NCBI GenBank assembly: GCA_937775205.1
Contig: CALKBX010000008.1
Location: 1 to 64,000, forward strand
Source: an uncultured Verrucomicrobiae bacterium
GTDB taxonomy: Bacteria; Verrucomicrobiota; Verrucomicrobiia; Limisphaerales; UBA1100
Direction of reading: 5' to 3'
DNA length: 64,000 nucleotides
Notes under the pieces: generated by a model
What the model was told of the DNA's origin: nothing
Databases searched by the model: none
Seen by the model: only the letters and a program-made list of their open reading frames with translations
Made by a program: the position numbers and the translations under genes
Shown: positions 46,881 through 55,346 of the stretch, piece by piece
Layout of the letters: every line of letters begins with the position of its first letter
How positions within the stretch are numbered: the stretch's first letter is position 1

Positions 46881-49350
46881 AAATTGGTCGGAGTAATTTT
46901 GCCGCGCCATCGAGCTCCACCCGGTTGGCGGCGGCAATACGTTCAAAAGTTTGTTCGCCCACGCCAATAGCCGCGGGCAGGCCGAGCTCGGCGCAGCGGA
47001 TGGTCATGTGGCTGTTGGCACCGCCGAACTTGCTGACAAGCCCAGCGATGTTGCGCGTGAAAATCCAGTCGAATCCCGGATCGGCATTTTCGATGCAAAT
47101 GATGCGCCCGCTCAGTTGGCCGTGGCCGCGGGATTGATTGCCCAGCCGTAGTGGCTCACCTTCCACGTGGCGGTTGCCGACAAAGTTGGGCGCGCTACGG
47201 TGCAGCGGCACTACATAGAAATCACCCGGATCTCGGATGAGATAGCCCAGCCGAATGCCATCCACGTTTTCCTGTTCGCGTCGGCGCTGTTCGACGAGAT
47301 CCTCAAAGTACAGCTCGGGATCGTTGAGCACCGGGCTGACGAGGTGATTGAGCAAATCCTGCACCGTGAGATGCGAGAGCGCGTCGCGGTCCAGCCGCGT
47401 GTCGCTGCCCCAATGCGCGATCAGCTCCAGCGCATCGGAAAGGTGCCGCGTGAAAATGAACTTGGCGCGTTCGCGCTCGGTGATGGCTTGGCGCGCGTAC
47501 TCGATGAATTGCCCCGGCTCCACGTCCGGCATCCCCGCCTCGGAAAAAAGTTCCTGGAACAACTGCGCCTCCTCACGGGTGAGCGGGAAAATGGCATCAC
47601 TGGTGGCCGGCTCGGGCTGGGCGGTGGCGGCAAACAAATCATCGCGTTGATCGTAACGCGGCGAGGTGATGTCATACGTGCCCGGGCGCAGATGGCCGTA
47701 CTTGGCGAGAAACTCCGGACGCCGGCGCGGTTGCGCAAGGGCTTCAGCAAAGTCGCCGGTGAAATCCGCCGTCACTGTGCGCAGAGTGCGCTTGAAGGCC
47801 GCCAGCCGTTTGCCCGAAAGTGCGTCGCGTGTTACCGCCGAACGTAGAATGGCCTCCGCCATAAATGCGTGCCGCGCGATGACCGAAAATGGACGTGTGC
47901 CCAGCGCGCGGCATTCTTCGAGCAACACCGGCAAATGCGCCAAGTCGTTGAGCGGGCGGCGCTGGGTTTGCAGTGCCTCGAGCTGATGGATTTTTTCCAG
48001 GGCTACCGGTAACGAAGCGCCGGGCACAAGGCTGAGGTTGGTGGCGGTGAGTTTCGAAAGTTGATTGCGGTAATCGAGATACTCATCCGGCTCGAGCACA
48101 TCGTCGTAGCGGTTTTGGAAATCTTCGTCGAAATTAAAATCCAACACCGTCTGCGCCACTTCAAACTCCACCTTGTCGTGCAGTTTCGGGTTGGCCTCCA
48201 AACGGTCAAGCCACGCATCGACCAGTCGTTCGCGTGTTTTGATAGGCAATCCGGCGGGCAGAAACGAATTAAAACTCGCGCGCACATCGATGTACGGCTG
48301 GCCGCCGAGCGTGAGCATCAGCGGCGTATGCGGCACTGGCTGGTAACCCATCTCCGCGCGGGCCTCCTGCCAAATGGAATCGGTGATGAGATGCCGGTAC
48401 AGCGAAACTGCCAGCGGTCGCGGGCGGGTGCCGATAATCTCAGCGGGATTCCAGTCGGGCATCTGCCCAAGAATAGTGCGCGCTCCGGCCAGTCCCGCGT
48501 GCGGTTGGGCATGGCGCGTGAAAAATTCGCCCGCCTGAAACAGCACTTCGCCGACGTGACGGCTGATGCGGCGGTTCCAGTTTTCCTGCACCGTGATGCG
48601 CCGCACCTGCAGCAAATGCAACTGCCCGTCGCGCGTTTTGGCAAATTCAATATCCAGCGGCGTGCCGCGATCGCACAGGCTTTCCAACTCGCGCGTCAAC
48701 TCCAGCAACTCCGCCACGCGCGGTGAATCCACGTGATCGGTCACATAATCACGATGTACCAAAACTGTTTTATTGACCACACTGCCGCCGGTGATGGTGT
48801 CGGTCTTGCCGGTTTCATCATCGTAATTCAGCACGTAATACGGCGCGCCAGTGTCCAGCTCGTGCGTCATAATTACGCCGCTCAAAGTCACGTCCGTCAC
48901 CATCGTCATCACCAGCACCTGATTTTCCGGGCAATCATCCATCGACCCGATGACTTCCTCCACCGCGCTCCACACCGCGCGTGGTTGACTGCTGTCCACG
49001 TCCAGGCAGGAGGCAAATGCGCCGGCTTGAGAGTGCTGTTCGCCGTCTTCGTTTACCGCGCTGCTGCGGAACACCACTTGTCCGCCGCCAAATCGCTCGT
49101 TTATTTCCTGAGTGATTTCCACCGGCAACGCCGACCACTCGGCTACGGTAAAACTAATCAACTTCGGCACCGCCGCTTTTTTCACCAACGGCTGCAACGC
49201 CGCGAGTGTGTCCGATTTTGTTCCAAAACTTCCCAACACCGTCGGCATCACCGCCGCCGTTGTGCAGGGCGCGGACACCGCGAAATCCTCAAGCAAATCT
49301 GCGCTTGAGGACTCGCTCTCCGTGTGGAGGTCTTGGCAGGCGATGGTCAT
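46873..49350 (-). CDS. L-glutamine kinase (Cj1418-like, PEP-synthase family)
   Basis: About 825 residues from ATG 49350, which overlaps the radical SAM stop as TAATG. N-terminal ATP-grasp PPDK domain: VVFRSSAVNEDGEQHSQAGA, VLVMTMVTDVTLSGVIMTHE, HLLQVRRITVQENW. The C-terminal swivelling domain carries the catalytic His: GGANSHMTIRCAELGLPAAI. The size and domain order fit Cj1418, which phosphorylates the glutamine side-chain amide as the first committed step of phosphoramidate synthesis. A pyruvate-using PEP synthase would have an additional PEP-binding barrel, not evident here. Confidence 0.75.
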   Translation of the reverse strand: MTIACQDLHTESESSSADLLEDFAVSAPCTTAAVMPTVLGSFGTKSDTLAALQPLVKKAAVPKLISFTVAEWSALPVEITQEINERFGGGQVVFRSSAVNEDGEQHSQAGAFASCLDVDSSQPRAVWSAVEEVIGSMDDCPENQVLVMTMVTDVTLSGVIMTHELDTGAPYYVLNYDDETGKTDTITGGSVVNKTVLVHRDYVTDHVDSPRVAELLELTRELESLCDRGTPLDIEFAKTRDGQLHLLQVRRITVQENWNRRISRHVGEVLFQAGEFFTRHAQPHAGLAGARTILGQMPDWNPAEIIGTRPRPLAVSLYRHLITDSIWQEARAEMGYQPVPHTPLMLTLGGQPYIDVRASFNSFLPAGLPIKTRERLVDAWLDRLEANPKLHDKVEFEVAQTVLDFNFDEDFQNRYDDVLEPDEYLDYRNQLSKLTATNLSLVPGASLPVALEKIHQLEALQTQRRPLNDLAHLPVLLEECRALGTRPFSVIARHAFMAEAILRSAVTRDALSGKRLAAFKRTLRTVTADFTGDFAEALAQPRRRPEFLAKYGHLRPGTYDITSPRYDQRDDLFAATAQPEPATSDAIFPLTREEAQLFQELFSEAGMPDVEPGQFIEYARQAITERERAKFIFTRHLSDALELIAHWGSDTRLDRDALSHLTVQDLLNHLVSPVLNDPELYFEDLVEQRRREQENVDGIRLGYLIRDPGDFYVVPLHRSAPNFVGNRHVEGEPLRLGNQSRGHGQLSGRIICIENADPGFDWIFTRNIAGLVSKFGGANSHMTIRCAELGLPAAIGVGEQTFERIAAANRVELDGAAKLLRPIYG

Positions 49351-50918
49351 TAGCAATTCAAACGAGGCAGGTTTCTGGTGCGGCAGTTTCCAGCAACTGA
49401 CGGGGCAGGGGCACTTTGGCTCATGTCCTCCACGTTCAGGCGCTGGGCGCGGCCGAATTTTTTCTCAACTAAATTGAGATAATCGGGGTTGGTAAAATAA
49501 GTCTGCCAAGCGTCATCGCGGAAGCGCACCACTTCGGCGGCGCTCAAATGCTTGGTGGGCAGCGGCTGGCTTTCGTATGACAAGAATGCGTAGCCCTCAT
49601 AGTTGGTTGGCAGCGGCCAGCCGTTTTGCTTGGCCTCGTAATACAACGGACTGCCGGGCAGGGCTTGGCACGGATACATATTGGCCATCTCGGTGTTCAG
49701 CTCCAGCGCGAGGTCGAGCGTTTGTTGCATCGTCTCGTGGGTGTCATCCGGGAAACCGTAAATGTAATTGGAAATGATGTTCACGTCCGCCTCGCGAATT
49801 TCGCGTGCTACTTCGCGGATGTTGATGTCCTTAAACGACCCTTTCGATACTTCGCGCCGTACTGCTTGGTTGCCGGCCTCGACTCCGAGCGCCAGCCAGC
49901 CGATGCCCGCACGCTTAAACAGATCGAGATACTTCGGGCGTACCGTATCGATGCGCGAGTACGCCCACATCCGCAGCGATAGCTCACGGTCGATGATGTT
50001 GTTGAGCAACGGTTCGAAATACCGTTTGTCCAAGAAAAACATTTCATCCGAAATCCGCAACGTCTCCACGCCGAGGTTGGCAAGCGTCTCGAATTCTTTC
50101 GTGATAAAGTCCGGCGACCAATACCGCATTTTGCGCGAGTCCGACGAGTTGATGCCATCGCCGTTGTCCTCGCGGTTCACGATATTGATCATACAAAAAT
50201 TGCAGGCAAACCGGCAGCCGAGCGAAGTATAAATCGCCGCAAACGGCGTGCGCTTGGCGTGATCAAACTCCGCGTGCCAAAAATGCGCGCGGTACAAATC
50301 CAAGGGCTGCTTGTCGTACGGCAGCAAATCCCACGCGTAGCCCGGCAGATCGATGTCCATCCGTTCCTGCGGCACCACGTGCTCCGGCGCATTCAGCCAC
50401 GGCCGCCCGTGCAGCTTGTGGCCGATGCCCTTCACCTTCCCTACCTCGTCATCGAGATTGGAGCGCAACAAATTTTGCACCGCATAAACGCCTTCATTCA
50501 ACAGCACATAATCAATGCTATCCTCCGTCAACACTTCCAACGGCAGCGCGCTCGTGTGCGAACCGACGATTGCGATTTTGTATTCCGGATAAGCCGCTTT
50601 CAACCCGCGCGCCAACGCGATGGCACCGATCATATTGGTCGTGCCGGAGTTCGGGTTCTGTCCATAAACTGTCAGGCAAACGAGGCGCGGGTTGGCCTCG
50701 TCGATGCGCCGCACCGATTGCTCCAGCGTGAGTCGCTCTGCGCCGGTGTCCAAAATCGCCGCCTCAAAACCATTGCTCCGGCAGGCCTGCGCGAGCAGCA
50801 GCGACCACGTGGGCGTCTCGATGGCCGAATATTTTTGGGCCAATTCCTGATACGCCTTCGCCGAGGAATCGGGCGAGACGAACAGCACGTCGAGTTGTTT
50901 GTTCAAAGATTTAATCAT
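49350..50918 (-). CDS. B12-binding-domain radical SAM enzyme
   Basis: It has 522 residues. Residues ~10-150 are a cobalamin-binding-like Rossmann fold (LVCLTVYGQNPNSGTTNMIG, KIAIVGSHTSALP). The DxHxxG His is not seen (ILDTGAERLT), as in many class B members. The radical SAM core has SLGCRFACNFCMINI (CxxxCxxC) near residue 235, plus GWLALGVEAGNQAVRREVSK. It lies two bases after the ColD-like gene in the operon. A methylation or rearrangement of the sugar or of the phosphoramidate precursor is possible; the reaction is unknown. Confidence 0.75.
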   Translation of the reverse strand: MIKSLNKQLDVLFVSPDSSAKAYQELAQKYSAIETPTWSLLLAQACRSNGFEAAILDTGAERLTLEQSVRRIDEANPRLVCLTVYGQNPNSGTTNMIGAIALARGLKAAYPEYKIAIVGSHTSALPLEVLTEDSIDYVLLNEGVYAVQNLLRSNLDDEVGKVKGIGHKLHGRPWLNAPEHVVPQERMDIDLPGYAWDLLPYDKQPLDLYRAHFWHAEFDHAKRTPFAAIYTSLGCRFACNFCMINIVNREDNGDGINSSDSRKMRYWSPDFITKEFETLANLGVETLRISDEMFFLDKRYFEPLLNNIIDRELSLRMWAYSRIDTVRPKYLDLFKRAGIGWLALGVEAGNQAVRREVSKGSFKDINIREVAREIREADVNIISNYIYGFPDDTHETMQQTLDLALELNTEMANMYPCQALPGSPLYYEAKQNGWPLPTNYEGYAFLSYESQPLPTKHLSAAEVVRFRDDAWQTYFTNPDYLNLVEKKFGRAQRLNVEDMSQSAPAPSVAGNCRTRNLPRLNC

Positions 50919-50920
50919 CG

Positions 50921-52126
50921 TTACAGGGTGTTCAACAGTTCAGTCAGCAGCGTGATGCGTTCGGGCTCAAGGTCGGGATAGTTCCCAATGTACCAGCCGT
51001 AAAAGTGGACGTGATTTGTAAAGGGATAATTTTTGTACTCATCGCCAAACCGCTCGCGGGCATAAGGCTGCCGCAGTTGATTGCCGCCACCGGCGGTGCC
51101 GCGGCGAAATTCCACTTTCCATTCACGCAACGTGCTTTCCACGCGATCGCGCAGGGCATCGTCCGGACTGCGCAAAATCAATGTGAACGCGTAATTGCTG
51201 CTGCCTTCCACGGCGAAATCGGTTTGGAATTTCGAGGAGTCCAAGCCATTTAAGAAGCGCTTCAAGTTACGCGTGCGAATGGCATTGTTGTCGTCCAAAC
51301 GCTTCAGTTGATGGCGCCCAATCACTGCGTTGAGTTCGGTGCCGCGCACGTTGTAAGCGGGATAAGCAAAAATAAATTCCGGATTCAAATCCGGATGCTT
51401 GGATTGGTAACGTTCCTTCGTTGATTGCTCCGACGCTTCGCGCACCATTCCGTGCGAACGATAGATGCGGATGGCTTCGTAAAGTTCATCGTCATTTGTG
51501 CAAACCATCCCGCCCTCAACCGTGCTGAGATGGTGCGCGTAATAAAAAGAAAAGTTCGAAGCCCAACCCATACTGCCCACGCGCTGGCCGTTGAACGTCG
51601 CGCCGTGTGCTTCACAGCAATCTTCAACCAACGGAATGTTGCGCTTCTCAAGTTCATCGAGCAAACGCTGATCCAGTCCGTTGTACCCGAGCACGTGCGT
51701 CAGAAAAACGGCCTGCGTTTGGTCGTTCACTTTGTCGAGCACTTGCGAAATATCCATGCCGAGCGTGCGCGGATCAATGTCCACAAACACTGGCGTCAAG
51801 CCCGCGTGCAGCACCGAGGCGATGTCGCTCACCCACGTCAGCGTGGGCACAATCACTTCGCCTTCACCCTTGAGCTGGCGCAGCGCGGCCATCGTCACGA
51901 GGTTCGCTGCCGAGCCGGAATGCACAAACACACTGTGCTTCACGCCGAGCCACTCGCTCCATTCGCGTTCGAACTCGCGCACGTTTGTTGACTGTGTGAG
52001 AATCGGATCGTCCTGCTGCAAAAATTCAATAAGACAATCTAAATCCGCCCGCGTGATGTTATTGCGCATCAACGGCCACGGGCCGAGGGCGGTTTGCGGT
52101 TCAGCGATGGCGGCGCTATTTTTCAT
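50921..52126 (-). CDS. ColD-like PLP sugar 3-dehydratase (DegT family)
   Basis: 401 residues from ATG 52126, which overlaps the previous stop by 11 bases. DegT/DnrJ/EryC1 fold with VFVHSGSAANLVTMAAL and LVEDCCEAHGA. Where aminotransferases have the PLP-binding Lys, this protein reads SFYYAHHLSTVEGG. The His matches ColD and RfbH, which remove the sugar 3-OH. The [2Fe-2S] cysteines of RfbH are absent, favouring the glutamate-coupled ColD type. The substrate is likely an NDP-4-keto-6-deoxy sugar, probably GDP-linked given the neighbours (inference). Confidence 0.78.
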   Translation of the reverse strand: MKNSAAIAEPQTALGPWPLMRNNITRADLDCLIEFLQQDDPILTQSTNVREFEREWSEWLGVKHSVFVHSGSAANLVTMAALRQLKGEGEVIVPTLTWVSDIASVLHAGLTPVFVDIDPRTLGMDISQVLDKVNDQTQAVFLTHVLGYNGLDQRLLDELEKRNIPLVEDCCEAHGATFNGQRVGSMGWASNFSFYYAHHLSTVEGGMVCTNDDELYEAIRIYRSHGMVREASEQSTKERYQSKHPDLNPEFIFAYPAYNVRGTELNAVIGRHQLKRLDDNNAIRTRNLKRFLNGLDSSKFQTDFAVEGSSNYAFTLILRSPDDALRDRVESTLREWKVEFRRGTAGGGNQLRQPYARERFGDEYKNYPFTNHVHFYGWYIGNYPDLEPERITLLTELLNTL

Positions 52127-52661
52127 TATAAAAATCTCCGTATTCCACGAGAATCGTACTCTTGCCATCCTCCCGCGTGCGGGCTTTTTCGTAGGCGGGG
52201 AAAACCTCATTCGCTTCTTCAAGCCGAATAACCTCCACGTTTTTCAACATCGAGCGGTAGGCATCGGTGTAATCGCCGATGTGCTGATGGCCCGGATGCA
52301 GTGGGCGTTGCGAGCCGATGCTGGTGCGGATGATGGCTTTAGGCTGGTAACCGCCCGCGGACATCTCGCTAAATTTATCGAGGTGATTGACTAGTTGATT
52401 GGTGGCGAGCAGCAGAAAATTCCAGCGCGGGAAAATGCTGACCGGCAGTTTTCCCTGCAGCGCGAGGCCATTGGTCATTCCCATTTGCATGTCCTCATCT
52501 ACGGGCAGCTCCACTTTGCGGTCGTTGGAAATTTCCTTGAGCGTGTTGCTCATCGCCGTGCCGGGGCAGGCAACGGCTTGGCCGATGAACACCGTGGCCG
52601 GATCTTCGGCGAGGTATTCCATCGAGCGTTTTAGTTCATCAAAATATTTCAGCAGTTTCAT
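52116..52661 (-). CDS. ThDP-dependent enzyme, beta (Pyr) subunit
   Basis: 181 residues from ATG 52661. Transketolase/E1-beta pyrimidine domain: TVFIGQAVACPGTAMSNTLK, with the ThDP-activating Glu region VELPVDEDMQMGMTNGLALQ. It is only about half the length of a usual E1-beta and lacks the C-terminal transketolase domain. It pairs with the alpha subunit 11 bases upstream. Split, short E1-like pairs are known for two-carbon branch formation on sugars, as in avilamycin AviB1/B2. That role here is inference. Confidence 0.72.
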   Translation of the reverse strand: MKLLKYFDELKRSMEYLAEDPATVFIGQAVACPGTAMSNTLKEISNDRKVELPVDEDMQMGMTNGLALQGKLPVSIFPRWNFLLLATNQLVNHLDKFSEMSAGGYQPKAIIRTSIGSQRPLHPGHQHIGDYTDAYRSMLKNVEVIRLEEANEVFPAYEKARTREDGKSTILVEYGDFYNEK

Positions 52662-52672
52662 GGCGTTCGTGC

Positions 52673-53341
52673 TTAAAATTGTACGCGCTGGCCAGCGCCG
52701 GCGTGCGGGTATTTGGTTTCGTATTGGTAATAGGTGACGTACGGGTTGTCGGCGTTCTCGTAAGTGAGCGTGTCCACGCCCCAAGTTTCGCGGGTGTCGG
52801 TGCAAACGCTTTTGCCGTTGTCCTCAATCACAAAGTGCACCGGCAGCTCATGGTTTTGTACATACTTGATGCACTCATGAGCTGAGCCGGTTTCGGAAGT
52901 CATATCGCCAAGGAAACACCACACGCGTTCCTTGCCGCCCTCGCGCTGGATGCCGAGGCCGAGCCCAACGGCGATGGGGAGCACGCCGGTGACGATGGCG
53001 GAACTCAACACGCGGTGCTCGGGAAAATTCAAGGTGATGGAATGACCGGCCATAATTTCGGTCTTCACTTCATCAGTCGGCACGCCTTTGAGCAGGCATT
53101 GATAATGACTGCGCCACGAGCACAGCACCCAATCATCCGCGCGCACGCGGTCGAACATATCAATCATCTCGCGCTCGTTGCCGGAATAAAGATGCACCGG
53201 CGCCTTAATTTTTGAGGCGTTAAATTCGTCGGCGATGTCGTCCTCGAAAGCAATTAGCTCCTCGGGCGTCCAACGCGGCAAACCGCCCGCGGTTAATTCG
53301 TCGGCGGCGGTTTCGGGTTCGCAAATGAATGGGGGTCTCAT
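52673..53341 (-). CDS. ThDP-dependent enzyme, alpha (PP) subunit
   Basis: 222 residues. E1-alpha-type ThDP-binding domain with the GD...N motif: WCFLGDMTSETGSAHECIKY followed by HFVIEDNGKSVCTDT. It also has the E1-like VLCSWRSHYQCLLKG and SAIVTGVLPIAVGLGLG. It is shorter than dehydrogenase E1-alpha (~330), and no E2 or E3 gene is present, so it is not a 2-oxoacid dehydrogenase complex. It begins 3 bases after the GHMP kinase gene. Confidence 0.74.
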   Translation of the reverse strand: MRPPFICEPETAADELTAGGLPRWTPEELIAFEDDIADEFNASKIKAPVHLYSGNEREMIDMFDRVRADDWVLCSWRSHYQCLLKGVPTDEVKTEIMAGHSITLNFPEHRVLSSAIVTGVLPIAVGLGLGIQREGGKERVWCFLGDMTSETGSAHECIKYVQNHELPVHFVIEDNGKSVCTDTRETWGVDTLTYENADNPYVTYYQYETKYPHAGAGQRVQF

Positions 53342-53344
53342 GAT

Positions 53345-54436
53345 TTAGGCAAAATTAGCGAGTGCTTCGGCGGTGGCCTCCACGTCATCGAGTTCACGGA
53401 ATTCGGCCAATTGTCGGGATTTATTGTCGGCCTCGGCGGCTGAGTAGTCCTGATCGCGGTCGTAAAAAATCACCTGACTTCCAGCTGTTTCAAAATTGAA
53501 CGGCACGTGAATGAGGCGATTGAGTTTCTCACGCACCGCTGGTTGGAACTGCGGCGGCACGAACAGGAGCATAAATCCTCCCCCGCCCGCGCCGGTGATC
53601 TTGCCGCCGATGGCGCCTGAATCACGAGCGGCGTTATATAGTTCACTGATGGCATCGTTGGAAATTTTTTCACTGATCGCCTGTTTGGTCAGCCAACTTT
53701 CGTGCAGTAACTCGCCGTATTCCTTAATCGGCCCGTGACCGCACAGGACGGCGAGGGCTTCTTCCACCATATCGCGCAGGATGCGAAGTTGGCGGCGTTT
53801 CTTTTCAAGTGAGGGCACATAGCTGCCGGCCACCTTGTCGGCGGTGCGCTTGATGCCCGTATAAAAAAGCATGAGATGCGACGTGAGTTCATTGAGCCGA
53901 TCGGGCGGGATGATCACCGGTCGCACCGAAATTTCTCCGGAAGTGTGGAAGGTAATGTGGTTGAATCCGCCGTACGCCGCGTTGACTTGATCCTGCGAGC
54001 CGACGGTTTCTTTCAACAAATCCTGTTCCAAATGAATGCTCTCATTGGCGAGTTGTTCCTTCGTGGCCATGTGGCCCTTGAGGGCGTAGAGAGCGTTGAG
54101 GAGACCGACCGTGAAGGCGGAGCTGCTGCCCATTCCGCTGCGGGCGGGGAGGTCGCCGTCGTGATGAATCTCAATCCCGCGATTGAGGTTCATAAATTTC
54201 AGCGTGGCGCGCACCGAGGGATGCTGTATTTCTTCAATAGTATTAGTGCTCTCGATTTGCGAATACACCACGCGAAATTGATGGTCGAAAAACGGCGGCA
54301 AATGGCGCGCGTTAATGTAGCAGTACTTGTCGATGGTGGAGGAAAGCACCGCGCCGCCGTGCTCGCGGTACCAGCCCGGATAGTCCGTGCCGCCGCCAAA
54401 CATCGAGATGCGATAGGGGGTTCGAGTAATTATCAT
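53345..54436 (-). CDS. GHMP sugar kinase, heptose-7-phosphate kinase (HddA)-like
   Basis: 363 residues. N-terminal TRTPYRISMFGGGTDYPGWY is typical of HddA-like D-glycero-D-manno-heptose 7-phosphate kinases; the GHMP ATP loop is DLPARSGMGSSSAFTVGLLN; motif 3 is GGKITGAGGGGFMLLFV. It is the first gene of a twelve-gene operon with a perfect sigma-54 promoter 70-85 bases upstream. The leader contains an inverted repeat GGCAGG/CCTGCC at its 5' end (54473-54494). With the HddC-like gene upstream it would supply GDP-heptose. gmhA and gmhB are not in the window. Confidence 0.75.
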   Translation of the reverse strand: MIITRTPYRISMFGGGTDYPGWYREHGGAVLSSTIDKYCYINARHLPPFFDHQFRVVYSQIESTNTIEEIQHPSVRATLKFMNLNRGIEIHHDGDLPARSGMGSSSAFTVGLLNALYALKGHMATKEQLANESIHLEQDLLKETVGSQDQVNAAYGGFNHITFHTSGEISVRPVIIPPDRLNELTSHLMLFYTGIKRTADKVAGSYVPSLEKKRRQLRILRDMVEEALAVLCGHGPIKEYGELLHESWLTKQAISEKISNDAISELYNAARDSGAIGGKITGAGGGGFMLLFVPPQFQPAVREKLNRLIHVPFNFETAGSQVIFYDRDQDYSAAEADNKSRQLAEFRELDDVEATAEALANFA

Positions 54437-54472
54437 TTCCTGCCCTTTGTGATCATATTTAGACCTTTTTCT

Positions 54473-54494
54473 GGCAGGAAAAAATGAACCTGCC
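54473..54494 (-). other. Hairpin at the 5' end of the glycan operon leader
   Basis: GGCAGG-10 bases-CCTGCC begins within one base of the predicted sigma-54 transcription start (54495), as the fliD hairpin does. Confidence 0.35.
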
Positions 54495-54505
54495 CACGTG
54501 CGAGC

Positions 54506-54521
54506 AGCAAATGGCGTGCCA
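54506..54521 (-). promoter_or_regulatory. Sigma-54 promoter of the phosphoramidate/glycan operon
   Basis: TGGCACG-CCAT-TTGCT matches the consensus at every position, with exact spacing and an AGT preceding it as at the flagellar sites. It has the same -24 box and 4-base spacer as the fliO promoter. A GCCAAAAAACCGCC element lies ~55 bases upstream. Confidence 0.87.
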
Positions 54522-54617
54522 CTCTTTAGTGCCGGGCTAGATTTGAAGAAAAACGGCTTAAATTGCCGGTTTTATGCCAAAAAACCGCCTTGAAGCTTTG
54601 GACGGTTTTAGGAGGTT

Positions 54618-55346
54618 TCAGGCGAATTGGGCCTGATTTTCAGTCACAAAAGCCTCCGCTTGAGGCAATGTTTCCGGTGTGCCGATGTCGAGGAAAGCCG
54701 CTTCCACGGGATGGGCGCGGAGGCCGCCTTTTTCGCTTAATAGATTGGGAAACACTTCGCGCTCCAAACTCAACGGGCGTGTTTCCGGAAAACTTTCCAG
54801 CACCGAATGGCGAAGCAGATAAATGCCGCCGTTGATGTGGCCTGCGCCGGGTTGTTTTTCTTCGAAAGCGGTGATGCGTCCGTTGGCGTCGGCGCGCACG
54901 CTTCCGTAGCGAGCGGTGTCGGGCACGGCGCGGGTGACCATCACGCCATCGGCTTCGCCGAGGTCATTGCACAACTCAGCGACGTTAGCGAAAATAAGTG
55001 AGTCGCCATTTAACACCAGCCACGCTTCCGGTGATGCGCCGCATTGAGCGGCAGCATAGGCGAGGCCGCCGCCGGTTCCCATCGGCTGGAGTTCGGCAAC
55101 GCATTGCACGTTCATATCCGAAACCGGTTGCGTAGAAAAATGGTTCACCACATATTCAGATCCGTAGCCGGTGGAGATGACCACATCGCGAACGCCTTGA
55201 GATTTTAGCCAGCGGACAATCCATTCGACGAAGGGTTTGCCGTTGACGGGCGCCATTGGTTTGGGGAGATCGCCGAGCAAATCCTTCACGCGCGTGCCGA
55301 AGCCGCCAGCAAGAATGAGCGCGGTGATGTTCCCGGGCGCGGGCAT
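54618..55346 (-). CDS. Sugar-phosphate nucleotidyltransferase, HddC-like
   Basis: 242 residues. Nucleotidyltransferase signature ALILAGGFGTRVKDLLGDLP with PKPMAPVNGKPFVEWIVRWL; metal-binding WLVLNGDSLIF; GHINGGIYLLR. It resembles heptose-1-phosphate guanylyltransferase HddC/RmlA-like short enzymes. It overlaps the upstream epimerase gene by one base. The kinase following it across the sigma-54 promoter fits a GDP-heptose route. Confidence 0.75.
   Translation of the reverse strand: MPAPGNITALILAGGFGTRVKDLLGDLPKPMAPVNGKPFVEWIVRWLKSQGVRDVVISTGYGSEYVVNHFSTQPVSDMNVQCVAELQPMGTGGGLAYAAAQCGASPEAWLVLNGDSLIFANVAELCNDLGEADGVMVTRAVPDTARYGSVRADANGRITAFEEKQPGAGHINGGIYLLRHSVLESFPETRPLSLEREVFPNLLSEKGGLRAHPVEAAFLDIGTPETLPQAEAFVTENQAQFA

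Noticed and set aside
44009-49350. Phosphonate (PEP mutase) pathway
   Set aside because: The PEP-type protein is an ATP-grasp/swivelling-His kinase, not a PEP mutase barrel, and no phosphonopyruvate decarboxylase is present. The ThDP pair is E1-like and far upstream in the operon.
52116-53341. Pyruvate or branched-chain 2-oxoacid dehydrogenase E1
   Set aside because: Both subunits are much shorter than E1 proteins, the beta subunit lacks the C-terminal domain, and no E2/E3 genes occur.
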